From: Pseudomonadota bacterium
Lineage (GTDB): Bacteria; Pseudomonadota; Alphaproteobacteria; Rhizobiales; Xanthobacteraceae
DNA length: 16,004 nt
Direction: 5' to 3'
NCBI GenBank assembly: GCA_023442085.1
Contig: JAEZMT010000008.1
Location: 1 to 16,004 of the forward strand
Shown here: positions 6,294-13,012 of the stretch, in pieces
Numbering within the stretch: position 1 is the first letter of the stretch
How the letters are laid out: the number at the start of each line of letters is the position of its first letter
Translations under genes and position numbers: made by a program
The notes under the pieces: model-generated
Database searches by the model: none
Told to the model about the DNA's origin: nothing
What the model saw: only the letters and a program-made list of their open reading frames with translations

Positions 6294-7976
6294 ATGAGCA
6301 TCACCGCAACCAATGAGGCGGTTGCCGCGCCTGAGGCCGGCTCGCTTCAACGCAAGATCAGCTGGACCGGCGCCTTCTGGATCGCGAGCGGCGTGCCCGC
6401 CCTCGTGCTGTTCTCCATCGGCGCCATCGGTGCCACGGTGGGCGCGCCGGCCTGGTTCGTCTGGATTCTGTCCATCATCTTCGGCTTCATCCAGGCCTTC
6501 TCCTATGCCGAGATCGCCGGCCTGTTCCCGCACAAGTCGGGCGGCGCGTCGGTCTATGGCGCCATCGCCTGGGTGCGTTACGGCAAGCTGCTGGCGCCGT
6601 TCTCGGTGTGGTGCAACTGGCTGGCCTGGTCGCCGGTGTTGTCCATCGGCTCCGGCCTTGCGGCGGGCTACGTACTCTCCATCCTGTTCGCGCCGGATGC
6701 CGCCATCAACACCTGGCAGCTCACGCTGGTCGATCTCGGCTGGCTGAAGACCGGCCTGGCGCTGCGCATCAACGCCACCTTCCTCCTCGGCGCGGTGCTG
6801 CTGCTCGTCGCCTTCGCCATCCAGCATCGCGGCATCAGCCAGACCGCCAAGGTGCAGGTCATCCTCGGCGTCGTGGCGCTGCTGCCGCTGATCCTCATCG
6901 GCCTCGTGCCGCTGTTCACCGGCGACGTGCTTGCAGCCAACCTCGGGCCGTTCGCCCCCCTCGCCAAGGACGAGGCCGGCAAGGTGATCGCCGGCGAATG
7001 GAACATGGCGGGCCTCACCCTGATGGCCGGCGGCCTGTTCATCGCCGCGTGGTCCACCTACGGCTTCGAGACCGCGGTCTGCTACACGCGCGAGTTCCGT
7101 GACCCGAAGACGGATACTTTCAAGGCCATCCTCTATTCAGGCCTGCTGTGCATCTTCGTGTTCACCATCGTGCCCATCTCCTTCCAGGGCGTGCTCGGCC
7201 TCGGCCAGCTCGTGACCCCGGCGGTGGTGGACGCCTCCGGCACGGTGACGACGCCTGCGGTCTATTCCGGCATCCTCTCCGCCGACATCTATTCCGGCAT
7301 GGGCGTGGCGAGCGCCATGGCCGACATGATCAAGGGCGGGCCCATCGTCCACACCGTGATCGTGGTGATGCTGATCCTCGCGCTCATGCTGGCCATCATC
7401 ACCTCCATGGCCGGCTCCTCCCGCACGCTTTACCAGGCGTCGGTGGACGGCTGGCTGCCCAAGTACCTCAGCCACGTGAACGAGAACGGCGCCCCCACCC
7501 GCGCCATGTGGACGGACCTCGGGTTCAACCTCATCCTGCTGATGATGTCGGACTACGTGTTCATCCTCGCCATCTCCAACGTCTGCTACATTCTGTTCAA
7601 CTTCCTGAACCTGAATTCCGCCTGGATGCACCGCATCGATCGTCCCACCTGGGAGCGCCCCTTCAAGGCCCCCGTCTGGCTCATCGGCATGGGGACGGTG
7701 CTCGCCTACGTGAACCTGTTCCTGCTTGGCATGGGTGCCGACATCTGGGGCGCGGGCACGCTGGTGACCGGGCTCATCGTATCGGCCGCCATCATCCCGG
7801 TGTTCCTCTTCCGGCACTATGTGACGGACAAGGGCCAGTTCCCGGCGGCGATGATGGAGGACATGCACCTCAAGGCCGAACCCGGTGCCTCCACGCGAGC
7901 GGGGATGCTGCCCTACCTCGCCCTCGCGGCCGGCGCCGTTGTCATCATCGTGGCCCGCAGCATTGCGGTCTATTGA
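6294..7976 (+). CDS. APC-superfamily amino acid/amine permease
   Basis: The 560-residue protein is an integral membrane transporter with about 12 hydrophobic segments and the order typical of amino acid-polyamine-organocation permeases. The first segment (residues about 20-45) has WTGAFWIASGVPALVLFSIG, followed by FSYAEIAGLFPHKSGGASVYG (the second-segment/loop motif of the family). TM6 contains AAWSTYGFETAVCYTREFRDP, and TMs 7-12 follow. The start at 6294 has GAGGGG at 6282-6287; an upstream in-frame ATG at 6240 overlaps the promoter and is rejected. It is the first gene of an operon with dmmABC (11-base gap to dmmA), so it probably imports the substrate of the demethylase. Free dimethylamine would not normally need an APC carrier, which hints at a larger or charged N-methylated substrate. 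Substrate specificity cannot be read from sequence. Confidence 0.9.
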   Translation: MSITATNEAVAAPEAGSLQRKISWTGAFWIASGVPALVLFSIGAIGATVGAPAWFVWILSIIFGFIQAFSYAEIAGLFPHKSGGASVYGAIAWVRYGKLLAPFSVWCNWLAWSPVLSIGSGLAAGYVLSILFAPDAAINTWQLTLVDLGWLKTGLALRINATFLLGAVLLLVAFAIQHRGISQTAKVQVILGVVALLPLILIGLVPLFTGDVLAANLGPFAPLAKDEAGKVIAGEWNMAGLTLMAGGLFIAAWSTYGFETAVCYTREFRDPKTDTFKAILYSGLLCIFVFTIVPISFQGVLGLGQLVTPAVVDASGTVTTPAVYSGILSADIYSGMGVASAMADMIKGGPIVHTVIVVMLILALMLAIITSMAGSSRTLYQASVDGWLPKYLSHVNENGAPTRAMWTDLGFNLILLMMSDYVFILAISNVCYILFNFLNLNSAWMHRIDRPTWERPFKAPVWLIGMGTVLAYVNLFLLGMGADIWGAGTLVTGLIVSAAIIPVFLFRHYVTDKGQFPAAMMEDMHLKAEPGASTRAGMLPYLALAAGAVVIIVARSIAVY

Positions 7977-7987
7977 ACGGAGACGAA

Positions 7988-8575
7988 ATGAGCGACCAGG
8001 GTATCAAGAGCCGCCCGAAGTACGCCCCGCTGGCTCCGCACCCGTCCGGACGGCACCACCTCCTGGTGGTCGAGGCGGCAGAGGTTCCGGCTGAGGCGCT
8101 GGCGGAGGGGGTTGCCCCCTCCGCCTTCGAGGTCTGGACGGTGGCCCGGCGCAGCGCCGTGGCCTCCGCCCCGGCCATGGAGGAGGCGCCGGGCAGCGTC
8201 GCCGTCTTCCGGTCCGTGACGCACCTCTTCTCCGCGCTGGAGGAGCGGCTCGCCCGCGAGACCATGGGGCTGCGGCTCTATGCGGCCGGCGCCGAACCGT
8301 TCCTGTGGGATGTGTGGGGCCGCGCCGAGAAGGCCGGGCTCAGCCGGCAGGAGACCGCCTTCGCCGAGGTCGGCCCGAAGGCCCGGCGCGTCTATTGCGT
8401 CCATTGCCGGACGGTGAGCGAGGGCGTGACTACCTCCATCTTCACCTGCTCCGGCTGCGGCGCCTCCCTGTTCGTGCGCGATCATTTCTCACGGCGGCTC
8501 GCCGCCTTCATGGGCGTCCAGGTGGACGCCGAGGTGCCGGGTGAGGTGCCCGAGGCCGAGGAGCTCTACGCATGA
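7988..8575 (+). CDS. dmmA: Dimethylamine monooxygenase subunit DmmA-like, with C-terminal Zn-ribbon motif
   Basis: This 195-residue protein resembles the DmmA family. Its N-terminal half is poorly conserved. The C-terminal part contains two CxxC pairs, Cys137-Cys140 and Cys154-Cys157, with the family-like tail FVRDHFSRRLAAFMGV and a final acidic stretch ending EELYA. The four cysteines suggest a zinc ribbon or another small metal site; which metal cannot be read. In characterised systems (Ruegeria dmmDABC; heme-dependent oxidative N-demethylase of Pseudomonas) the corresponding small subunit joins the reductase and heme subunit in one complex. GGAG at 7979-7982 is the ribosome site. The stop overlaps the next start in an ATGA arrangement (8572-8575), so dmmA and dmmB are translationally coupled. 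I name it from the DmmA-like tail and gene order; direct substrate proof is lacking. Confidence 0.8.
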   Translation: MSDQGIKSRPKYAPLAPHPSGRHHLLVVEAAEVPAEALAEGVAPSAFEVWTVARRSAVASAPAMEEAPGSVAVFRSVTHLFSALEERLARETMGLRLYAAGAEPFLWDVWGRAEKAGLSRQETAFAEVGPKARRVYCVHCRTVSEGVTTSIFTCSGCGASLFVRDHFSRRLAAFMGVQVDAEVPGEVPEAEELYA

Positions 8576-9528
8576 CCGCCGCCCAGCCCTTCAGCGTGCG
8601 CGTGCGCGAGATCGTCGAGCTCGCGCCGAGCCTCAAGCGCTTCTCCTTCGAGCCAGCCCACGGCGGCGCGTTCCCGACCCCACCGGCGGGCGGGCACGTC
8701 CTCCTCACCCTCCGCGATGGCGCGCGGGTGATGAAGAACGCCTATTCCCTCGTCTCCCCGCCGTCCGAGCGGGCGCGCTACGACATCATCGTGCGCCTCG
8801 TCGCCCAGTCGCGCGGCGGCTCCGCTTTTCTCCACCGCCGGGTCGCGCCGGGCGACGTGCTGGAGATGGCCAATCCGGTGAGCCTGTTCCCGCTCGCCTC
8901 CACCGCGAAGAAGCACCTGCTCATCGGCGGCGGCATCGGCATCACGCCGATCCTGTCCTTCCTGCCGGAGCTGAAGGCGCGCGGCGCCCGCTTCGAGCTG
9001 CACCAGCTCGCGACGCTGGAGGAGGTGCCGGTGTTCGAGCGCCTCCTCGCGCCCTATGCGGCGGGTGAGGAAATCCGCGTGCATGGCGGCGGCCGCGCCG
9101 CCTTCGATCTCGCCGGCCTGCTGGCCCGCCAGCCGCTAGGCACCCATGTCTATGTCTGCGGGCCGCACAGCCTGATGGATGCGGTGGCCTCCACCGCCGC
9201 CGCGCTCGGCTGGCCCAAGGGTAAGGTGCACAAGGAGAGCTTCGGCGGCGACGTCACCGGCCTTCCTTTCCGCGCCGTGCTCCGGAAATCCGGCATCGAG
9301 GTCGAGGTGGGCGAGAGCCAGAGCCTGCTCGAAGCCATCGAGGCGGCCGGCGTGGAGGCCCCGTGCCTCTGCCGCGGCGGCGCCTGCGGCCAGTGTGCCA
9401 CCCCCCTCGTGGAGGGCGAGGCGGACCACCGGGACGACTACCTCTCCGAAGAGGAGAAGGCGGCCGGCACCCTCATCATGACCTGCGTGTCGCGTGCCCG
9501 CGGCCCGCGCATCGTCATCGACCTGTGA
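8572..9528 (+). CDS. dmmB: DmmB-like reductase with FMN/NAD(P)-binding and plant-type 2Fe-2S domains (PDR/VanB family)
   Basis: The 318-residue protein has the standard layout of phthalate dioxygenase reductase-type proteins. The flavin domain (about 1-110) carries NAYSLVSP at residues 56-63, a variant of RxYS, followed by RGGSAFLH. The NAD(P)H domain (about 112-225) has HLLIGGGIGITPILSFL and VYVCGPHSLMDA. The C-terminal ferredoxin domain (about 235-318) has Cys267-x4-Cys272-x2-Cys275 and Cys305, the four ligands of a plant-type 2Fe-2S cluster; Cys265 is an extra cysteine. It should take electrons from NAD(P)H via FMN to the cluster and on to the heme subunit encoded just downstream. Its ATG overlaps the dmmA stop. 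The next gene starts 15 bases after its stop. The same architecture also serves Rieske oxygenases, but no Rieske protein is in the window and the flanking genes are dmmA and dmmC. Confidence 0.88.
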   Translation: MTAAQPFSVRVREIVELAPSLKRFSFEPAHGGAFPTPPAGGHVLLTLRDGARVMKNAYSLVSPPSERARYDIIVRLVAQSRGGSAFLHRRVAPGDVLEMANPVSLFPLASTAKKHLLIGGGIGITPILSFLPELKARGARFELHQLATLEEVPVFERLLAPYAAGEEIRVHGGGRAAFDLAGLLARQPLGTHVYVCGPHSLMDAVASTAAALGWPKGKVHKESFGGDVTGLPFRAVLRKSGIEVEVGESQSLLEAIEAAGVEAPCLCRGGACGQCATPLVEGEADHRDDYLSEEEKAAGTLIMTCVSRARGPRIVIDL

Positions 9529-9543
9529 TCCGGGAGGATGCAC

Positions 9544-10605
9544 ATGACCGTCCAGTTCAAGCCTGCCGAGACCTTCCGCGACACCTTCACCTACAAGAAG
9601 TCGCCGGAGGATCTCCTGCGCTTCCCCTTCCCGTTCCCCGAAGACGCCTACATGTATTCGGTGAACATCGAGCCGCATGTGCGCGGCGGGCCGACGGCGG
9701 CCTTCCAGGCGGTGTTCGACATCGACGAGCACTATATCGCGGAGTGCAAGGAGCGCGCCCGCGTCCTCGCCGAGGACCCCAAGCGCTGCCAGGTGCTGCC
9801 GCACATGATGACGGCCGAGTGGGACACCCTTGAGCTCATCATGGAAAGCCTCGCCGCCGACTATCCCGAGCACTTCACCCTGTCCAAGGACGGCGACGCC
9901 TGGACCTGGGTGAACCGGCCGCTCGGCATCCAGCAGAGCTTCATCTTCGGCAAGGCCGAGACGCTGCCCTGCGGACCGTTCGAATACATCACCCGCCAGG
10001 CCCAGGGCGATTTCACCCTTCAGGACCAGCGCGAGGACAACCTCTTCGTGGACGGCGGCATGGTCACCACCCAGGCCGATTGGTCGCTGGAATTCGACAT
10101 CGGCATGAGCTTCCACGAGTGGCACGGCCCGGTGCCGCTGGCGCACGAGAAGGGCGTGTTCGACCGCGCCCTGAAGTATCTCCTGCGCCTCCAGTACGGC
10201 CAGCCGGTGCGCCGCCTCAACTGGACCATGACGGTGAACCCGCGCCTCGACACCTCGCCGGAGAATTATCCCGTGTGGGGGCCGGAGAAGGCGACGGTGA
10301 CTCCGCAGAACGTCGCCGAGAAGGTCCACCTGCGGGTGGAGCTGCAGACGCTCTATCGCCTGCCCCGCTCCAACGCCATCCTGTTCGGCATCCGCTGCTA
10401 TCTCACCAGCGTGGCGGACATCGCCAAGGTCCCGAAGTGGCGGCGGCGGCTGCACCGGGTGCTGCGCGACCTCCACGAGGACATCGCCGCCTACAAGGGC
10501 ATCCCGCGCTATCGCCAGATGGTGGTGGATTATCTCGCCCCGCTGGACGACGGCGCCCCCACCTCTGCGGGCATCGCGCCGGATATCGACAAGATCGAGG
10601 CCTGA
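9544..10605 (+). CDS. dmmC: Heme-dependent oxidative N-demethylase alpha-subunit-like protein (DUF3445, DmmC)
   Basis: The 353-residue protein matches the DUF3445 (heme-PAS) family, the catalytic subunit that uses O2 to demethylate secondary amines such as dimethylamine, giving methylamine and formaldehyde. Recognisable blocks are FPFPEDAYMYSVNIEP near the start, FHEWHGPVPLAHEK followed by RRLNWTMTVNPRLDTSPENY in the middle, and the conserved LRVELQTLYRLPRSNAILFG with IRCYL towards the end. I cannot assign the heme ligand from sequence alone. I start at the second ATG (9544), because GGGAGG (9532-9537) abuts the first ATG (9538) with no spacing, whereas 9544 has a normal six-base gap. The gene ends the permease-dmmABC operon and converges on marC. 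The substrate may be dimethylamine or a larger N-methyl compound; the operon permease favours the latter. Confidence 0.88.
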   Translation: MTVQFKPAETFRDTFTYKKSPEDLLRFPFPFPEDAYMYSVNIEPHVRGGPTAAFQAVFDIDEHYIAECKERARVLAEDPKRCQVLPHMMTAEWDTLELIMESLAADYPEHFTLSKDGDAWTWVNRPLGIQQSFIFGKAETLPCGPFEYITRQAQGDFTLQDQREDNLFVDGGMVTTQADWSLEFDIGMSFHEWHGPVPLAHEKGVFDRALKYLLRLQYGQPVRRLNWTMTVNPRLDTSPENYPVWGPEKATVTPQNVAEKVHLRVELQTLYRLPRSNAILFGIRCYLTSVADIAKVPKWRRRLHRVLRDLHEDIAAYKGIPRYRQMVVDYLAPLDDGAPTSAGIAPDIDKIEA

Positions 10606-10628
10606 TCTTTAGGCCCCGCGACAGCCAG

Positions 10629-10655
10629 CCTGCCGCCGCTCAGATCGGCGGCAGG
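10629..10655. terminator. Hairpin between convergent dmmC and marC, possible bidirectional terminator
   Basis: CCTGCCGCCG (10629-10638) pairs perfectly with CGGCGGCAGG (10646-10655) around a 7-base loop. The stop codon of the minus-strand marC gene (10640-10642) lies in the loop and the last codons form one arm. Neither side has a T-run, so efficiency as an intrinsic terminator is uncertain. Confidence 0.5.
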
Positions 10656-11275
10656 TTGAGCCATTTCTGGAAGGCGTTGAGCACCAGATTGACCGAGAAG
10701 GCGGCGAGCAGGATGCCCATGATCCGCCGCAGGAGGCTCGCCCCGCCCTCCCCCAGCACCTTGGCGATGTAGTCGCCCAGCCAGAAGATGGCGAACAGCA
10801 CCACCGACATCAGCACCAGCACGCTCACCGTGATGAGATGCTGCGAGAGCGGCGCGCCCCGGTTGTTGTCCGAGAACAGCACCATGGCGAGGATCGCGCC
10901 CGGTCCGGCGACGATGGGGGTCGCGATGGGGTAGACCGCGATATGGGTGAGCCGCCGCTCGGGATCTGCCGTCACGGCGTGCTGCGTCATTGCCCCGAAG
11001 ATCATGGTCATCGAGAAATAGAACAGGATGATGCCGCCCGAAATCTGGAAGGCGAGGATCGAAATGCCCATCGCCTCCAGCAGAATCCGGCCGATGAGCG
11101 TGAAGATGACCAGGATGAGGAAGGCGAAGGCGGTGCCCATGGCCGCCACCTTGTGCCGCTCCTGCCGATCGAGGTGGGAGGTGGTGGCGAGGAACATGCT
11201 GAGGTGGCTCAATGGCTCCAGCACGACCCAAAGCGTGACCAGTTGGCTCGCGAACAGGTTCAGATCATCGATCAT
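10640..11275 (-). CDS. MarC-family integral membrane protein (UPF0056)
   Basis: This 211-residue protein has about six hydrophobic segments and the family length. The first segment carries FASQLVTLWVVLEPLSHLSM, a MarC-type start where members read LFVxxDPxGxxP; the Pro is kept but the neighbouring residues differ. IAVYPIATPIVAGPGAI in the middle is a strong family signature (the PLAxPxxxGPG loop). MarC proteins were once linked to multiple antibiotic resistance but their transport role is unsettled, so no substrate is proposed. GAGGGAG lies upstream of the ATG at 11275. The gene is convergent with dmmC and divergent from the universal stress gene and looks unrelated to the catabolic cluster. 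Confidence 0.9.
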   Translation of the reverse strand: MIDDLNLFASQLVTLWVVLEPLSHLSMFLATTSHLDRQERHKVAAMGTAFAFLILVIFTLIGRILLEAMGISILAFQISGGIILFYFSMTMIFGAMTQHAVTADPERRLTHIAVYPIATPIVAGPGAILAMVLFSDNNRGAPLSQHLITVSVLVLMSVVLFAIFWLGDYIAKVLGEGGASLLRRIMGILLAAFSVNLVLNAFQKWLNLPPI

Positions 11276-11344
11276 GGGCGCTCCCTCGCGCCTCTTATTA
11301 CCTCACGGAAAAGGGCTGGCAACCGGGACCGGCGCCTGGCGGCC

Positions 11345-11358
11345 TTGACATGACGCAA
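11345..11358 (+). promoter_or_regulatory. FixK/FNR-like binding site upstream of the universal stress gene
   Basis: TTGA-CATGAC-GCAA fits the FixK/FNR/CRP-type pattern TTG(A/C)-N6-(T/G)CAA. Its centre is 60 bases before the ATG at 11412. If transcription began near 11393 the site would sit at about -41, the normal class II activator position, with TACCTT (11380-11385) as a weak -10. In alphaproteobacteria universal stress genes are common FixK/FNR targets under low oxygen, which supports the call. Confidence 0.55.
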
Positions 11359-11411
11359 CGACACGCTGAAGCCTTCGGATACCTTGATCTCGTGTCAGGA
11401 GGAAACGCCAA

Positions 11412-12251
11412 ATGGTGCAGAACATAAAAAGCGTGCTCATCGGGATGACGGAAGAGGGCATTGACGAGCCCTCCGCCGCGCTCGCCTACGGCCTGTCGCT
11501 GGCCCAGCAGTCGGGCGCGCACGCGACCATCCAGGCGGCCTCGCTGAAGGTGGTGATGGGCAACACCTTCGTCAGCAATGTCGCCACCGGCCTCGTCGCC
11601 GCGCACAATCGACGGCTCAGGCAGCTCGCGCAGGACGTGGCGGAGCGGGCGCGGGGTGATGCGGCCGCCGCCGGCGTCGCCGCCTCGGTGGAAACGCCGC
11701 AGCTCGCCTACGGGCAGCTGGTTGAGCTGTTCATCGCCCAGGCGCGGGTCCATGACATCGCCGTGCTCGATGCGGAGGTCGCGACGGTCAATGCCGACCG
11801 CGGGCTCATCGAGGCGCTGCTGTTCGAGAGCGGGCGGCCGGTGATCGTCGTGCCGCCGGGGGTGGAGACCTTCAAGCACGAGCGCGTCCTCATTGCCTGG
11901 GACGCGAGCGTGCGGGCGACACGGGCCGTCAATGATGCCATGGGCATCCTGAAGTCCGCGGCCTCCGTGGAGGTGCTCGCCATCGGTTCGGAGAAGGAGC
12001 TGGCGCACGAAGTGCCCGGCGCCGAGCTCGCGCCCCATCTCGCCCGCCATGGCGTCCATGTGGACGTGAAGAACCTTGTTGTGAGCCCGGATGGCGTGGC
12101 CGCGACCCTGCGTGAGCAGGCCGGGCTGATCGGCGCCGATCTCATCGTCATGGGCGCCTTCAACCACTCGCGCATCCGCGAATGGGTGCTGGGCGGCGTC
12201 ACCGAGTCTCTGCTGGAGGACTGCAAGGTCCCCCTGTTTATGTCCTACTGA
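11412..12251 (+). CDS. Universal stress protein with tandem UspA domains
   Basis: The 279-residue protein contains two UspA-like units. The first (about 1-150) starts IKSVLIGMTEEGIDEPSAAL and the second (about 155-279) starts HERVLIAWDASVRATRAVND, the usual beta1-alpha1 of the fold. The second ends with GADLIVMGAF, then NHSRIREWVLGGVTESLL, which corresponds to the nucleotide-binding GxxG-x9-GS/T motif. The second Gly of GxxG is Asn here (GAFN), so ATP binding may be altered. AGGAGG (11397-11402) is nine bases before the ATG. It lies alone behind a FixK/FNR-like site, so a role under low oxygen or energy stress is likely. The cellular target of Usp proteins is generally not predictable from sequence. 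Confidence 0.92.
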   Translation: MVQNIKSVLIGMTEEGIDEPSAALAYGLSLAQQSGAHATIQAASLKVVMGNTFVSNVATGLVAAHNRRLRQLAQDVAERARGDAAAAGVAASVETPQLAYGQLVELFIAQARVHDIAVLDAEVATVNADRGLIEALLFESGRPVIVVPPGVETFKHERVLIAWDASVRATRAVNDAMGILKSAASVEVLAIGSEKELAHEVPGAELAPHLARHGVHVDVKNLVVSPDGVAATLREQAGLIGADLIVMGAFNHSRIREWVLGGVTESLLEDCKVPLFMSY

Positions 12252-12271
12252 AAGCTGATGCCGGCGCGGCA

Positions 12272-12348
12272 CGCCTCAGGCGGCCGCGCATCCTGGCCCA
12301 GCATTCCCGAAAGCCATGTCCGCGCACCGCTCCGCATCGCCTCAGGCG
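12272..12348. repeat. Two copies of the palindromic 11-mer CGCCTCAGGCG between convergent genes
   Basis: CGCCTCAGGCG occurs at 12272-12282 and again at 12338-12348. Each can form a small hairpin with a 3-base loop, and the second extends by one more pair (TCGCC/GGCGA). Both lie in the 114-bp gap between the stress gene and the convergent lipoprotein gene. There is no T-run, so termination is not clear. Confidence 0.45.
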
Positions 12349-12365
12349 ACGGGGTCCGTTCGCGC

Positions 12366-12803
12366 TCAGCCCACAGGCTGCCAGCGGCCTTCCGCCGTGC
12401 GGCAGGCGGCCCCGCGGGCGATCTGGGGCCGGTTGTCGATATAGATGGTGTGGGAATAGTCGCGGCAGCTCTGGAACCCGGCGCGATTGTAGGGCGGCCC
12501 GGCGATGACCGTGCCGCGCGCGGTGCCGTCGCCCTTCCAGCCGATGGGATAGCCGGGGCCCCCCGTCTCCAGCGCGGAAATCTCGGCGTCATAGGCGCGC
12601 TGGCGGTCGGCATCGTCGAGCCCGTTGCCGATGCCGCCGCTGATGAGGCCGCCGGAGACCGTGCCGGACATCACCGGCGCCGTGGGCAGGGCCGCCAGCG
12701 CCGCCGTCGCCTTGTTGCCGGTCGTGTCGGTCGCGCACCCACCAAGCGCAAGGGCGAGGACCACTGCGGACGCGGGAAAGACGCGGGACACGCGGACGAA
12801 CAT
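12366..12803 (-). CDS. RT0821/Lpp0805-type surface lipoprotein
   Basis: This 145-residue protein begins with a short Arg-containing n-region, then the hydrophobic FPASAVVLALALGGC, with LGGC as lipobox, giving a mature lipoprotein from Cys26. The mature part has a Gly-rich segment (SGGLISGGIGNGLDDADRQR) and a conserved C-terminal domain with FQSCRDYSHTIYIDNRPQIA and a final ACRTAEGRWQPVG. This is the pattern of the RT0821/Lpp0805 (17-kDa antigen-like) outer membrane lipoproteins of alphaproteobacteria. I chose the ATG at 12803, with GAGG eight bases upstream, because it places the signal peptide at the N-terminus; a longer reading frame to 12980 would bury it. The function of the family is unknown beyond envelope location. 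It converges with the stress gene. Confidence 0.88.
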   Translation of the reverse strand: MFVRVSRVFPASAVVLALALGGCATDTTGNKATAALAALPTAPVMSGTVSGGLISGGIGNGLDDADRQRAYDAEISALETGGPGYPIGWKGDGTARGTVIAGPPYNRAGFQSCRDYSHTIYIDNRPQIARGAACRTAEGRWQPVG

Positions 12804-12939
12804 GAACAGGCCTCGGGCAGAACAACGGGCAGGACGGACCCGGGCAAGATGCCCGTGCACGTCATCAACGCTCAGACACGCCCATCGGATCACCGATTGG
12901 GGCAACAAAGAGGCTGACGGGCTCTCTTGGGCACCGCAA

Positions 12940-12955
12940 GTCTTCCGGTGAAGAC
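12940..12955. repeat. Small perfect hairpin in the lipoprotein-feuQ gap
   Basis: GTCTTC pairs with GAAGAC around CGGT. The 209-bp gap (12804-13012) lies downstream of feuQ and upstream of the lipoprotein gene, so the element could be a weak terminator for the former or part of the promoter region of the latter. A bulged hairpin at 12881-12901 (CCCATCGG with CCGATTGGG) lies in the same gap. No good -35/-10 pair is apparent. Confidence 0.3.
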
Positions 12956-13012
12956 GGTTTGCCGCAGGCTGTGGCGCCACGGTATCACCCGCACCAGCCC
13001 GGCCGGTAAACG

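Noticed and set aside
9136..10476. 446-codon minus-strand frame opposite dmmB/dmmC
   Set aside because: Low-complexity translation with no family features; both plus-strand genes have clear domains and ribosome sites.
12804..12980. Longer start of the surface lipoprotein at 12980
   Set aside because: It would put 59 residues before the signal peptide and lipobox; the ATG at 12803 gives a normal lipoprotein N-terminus.
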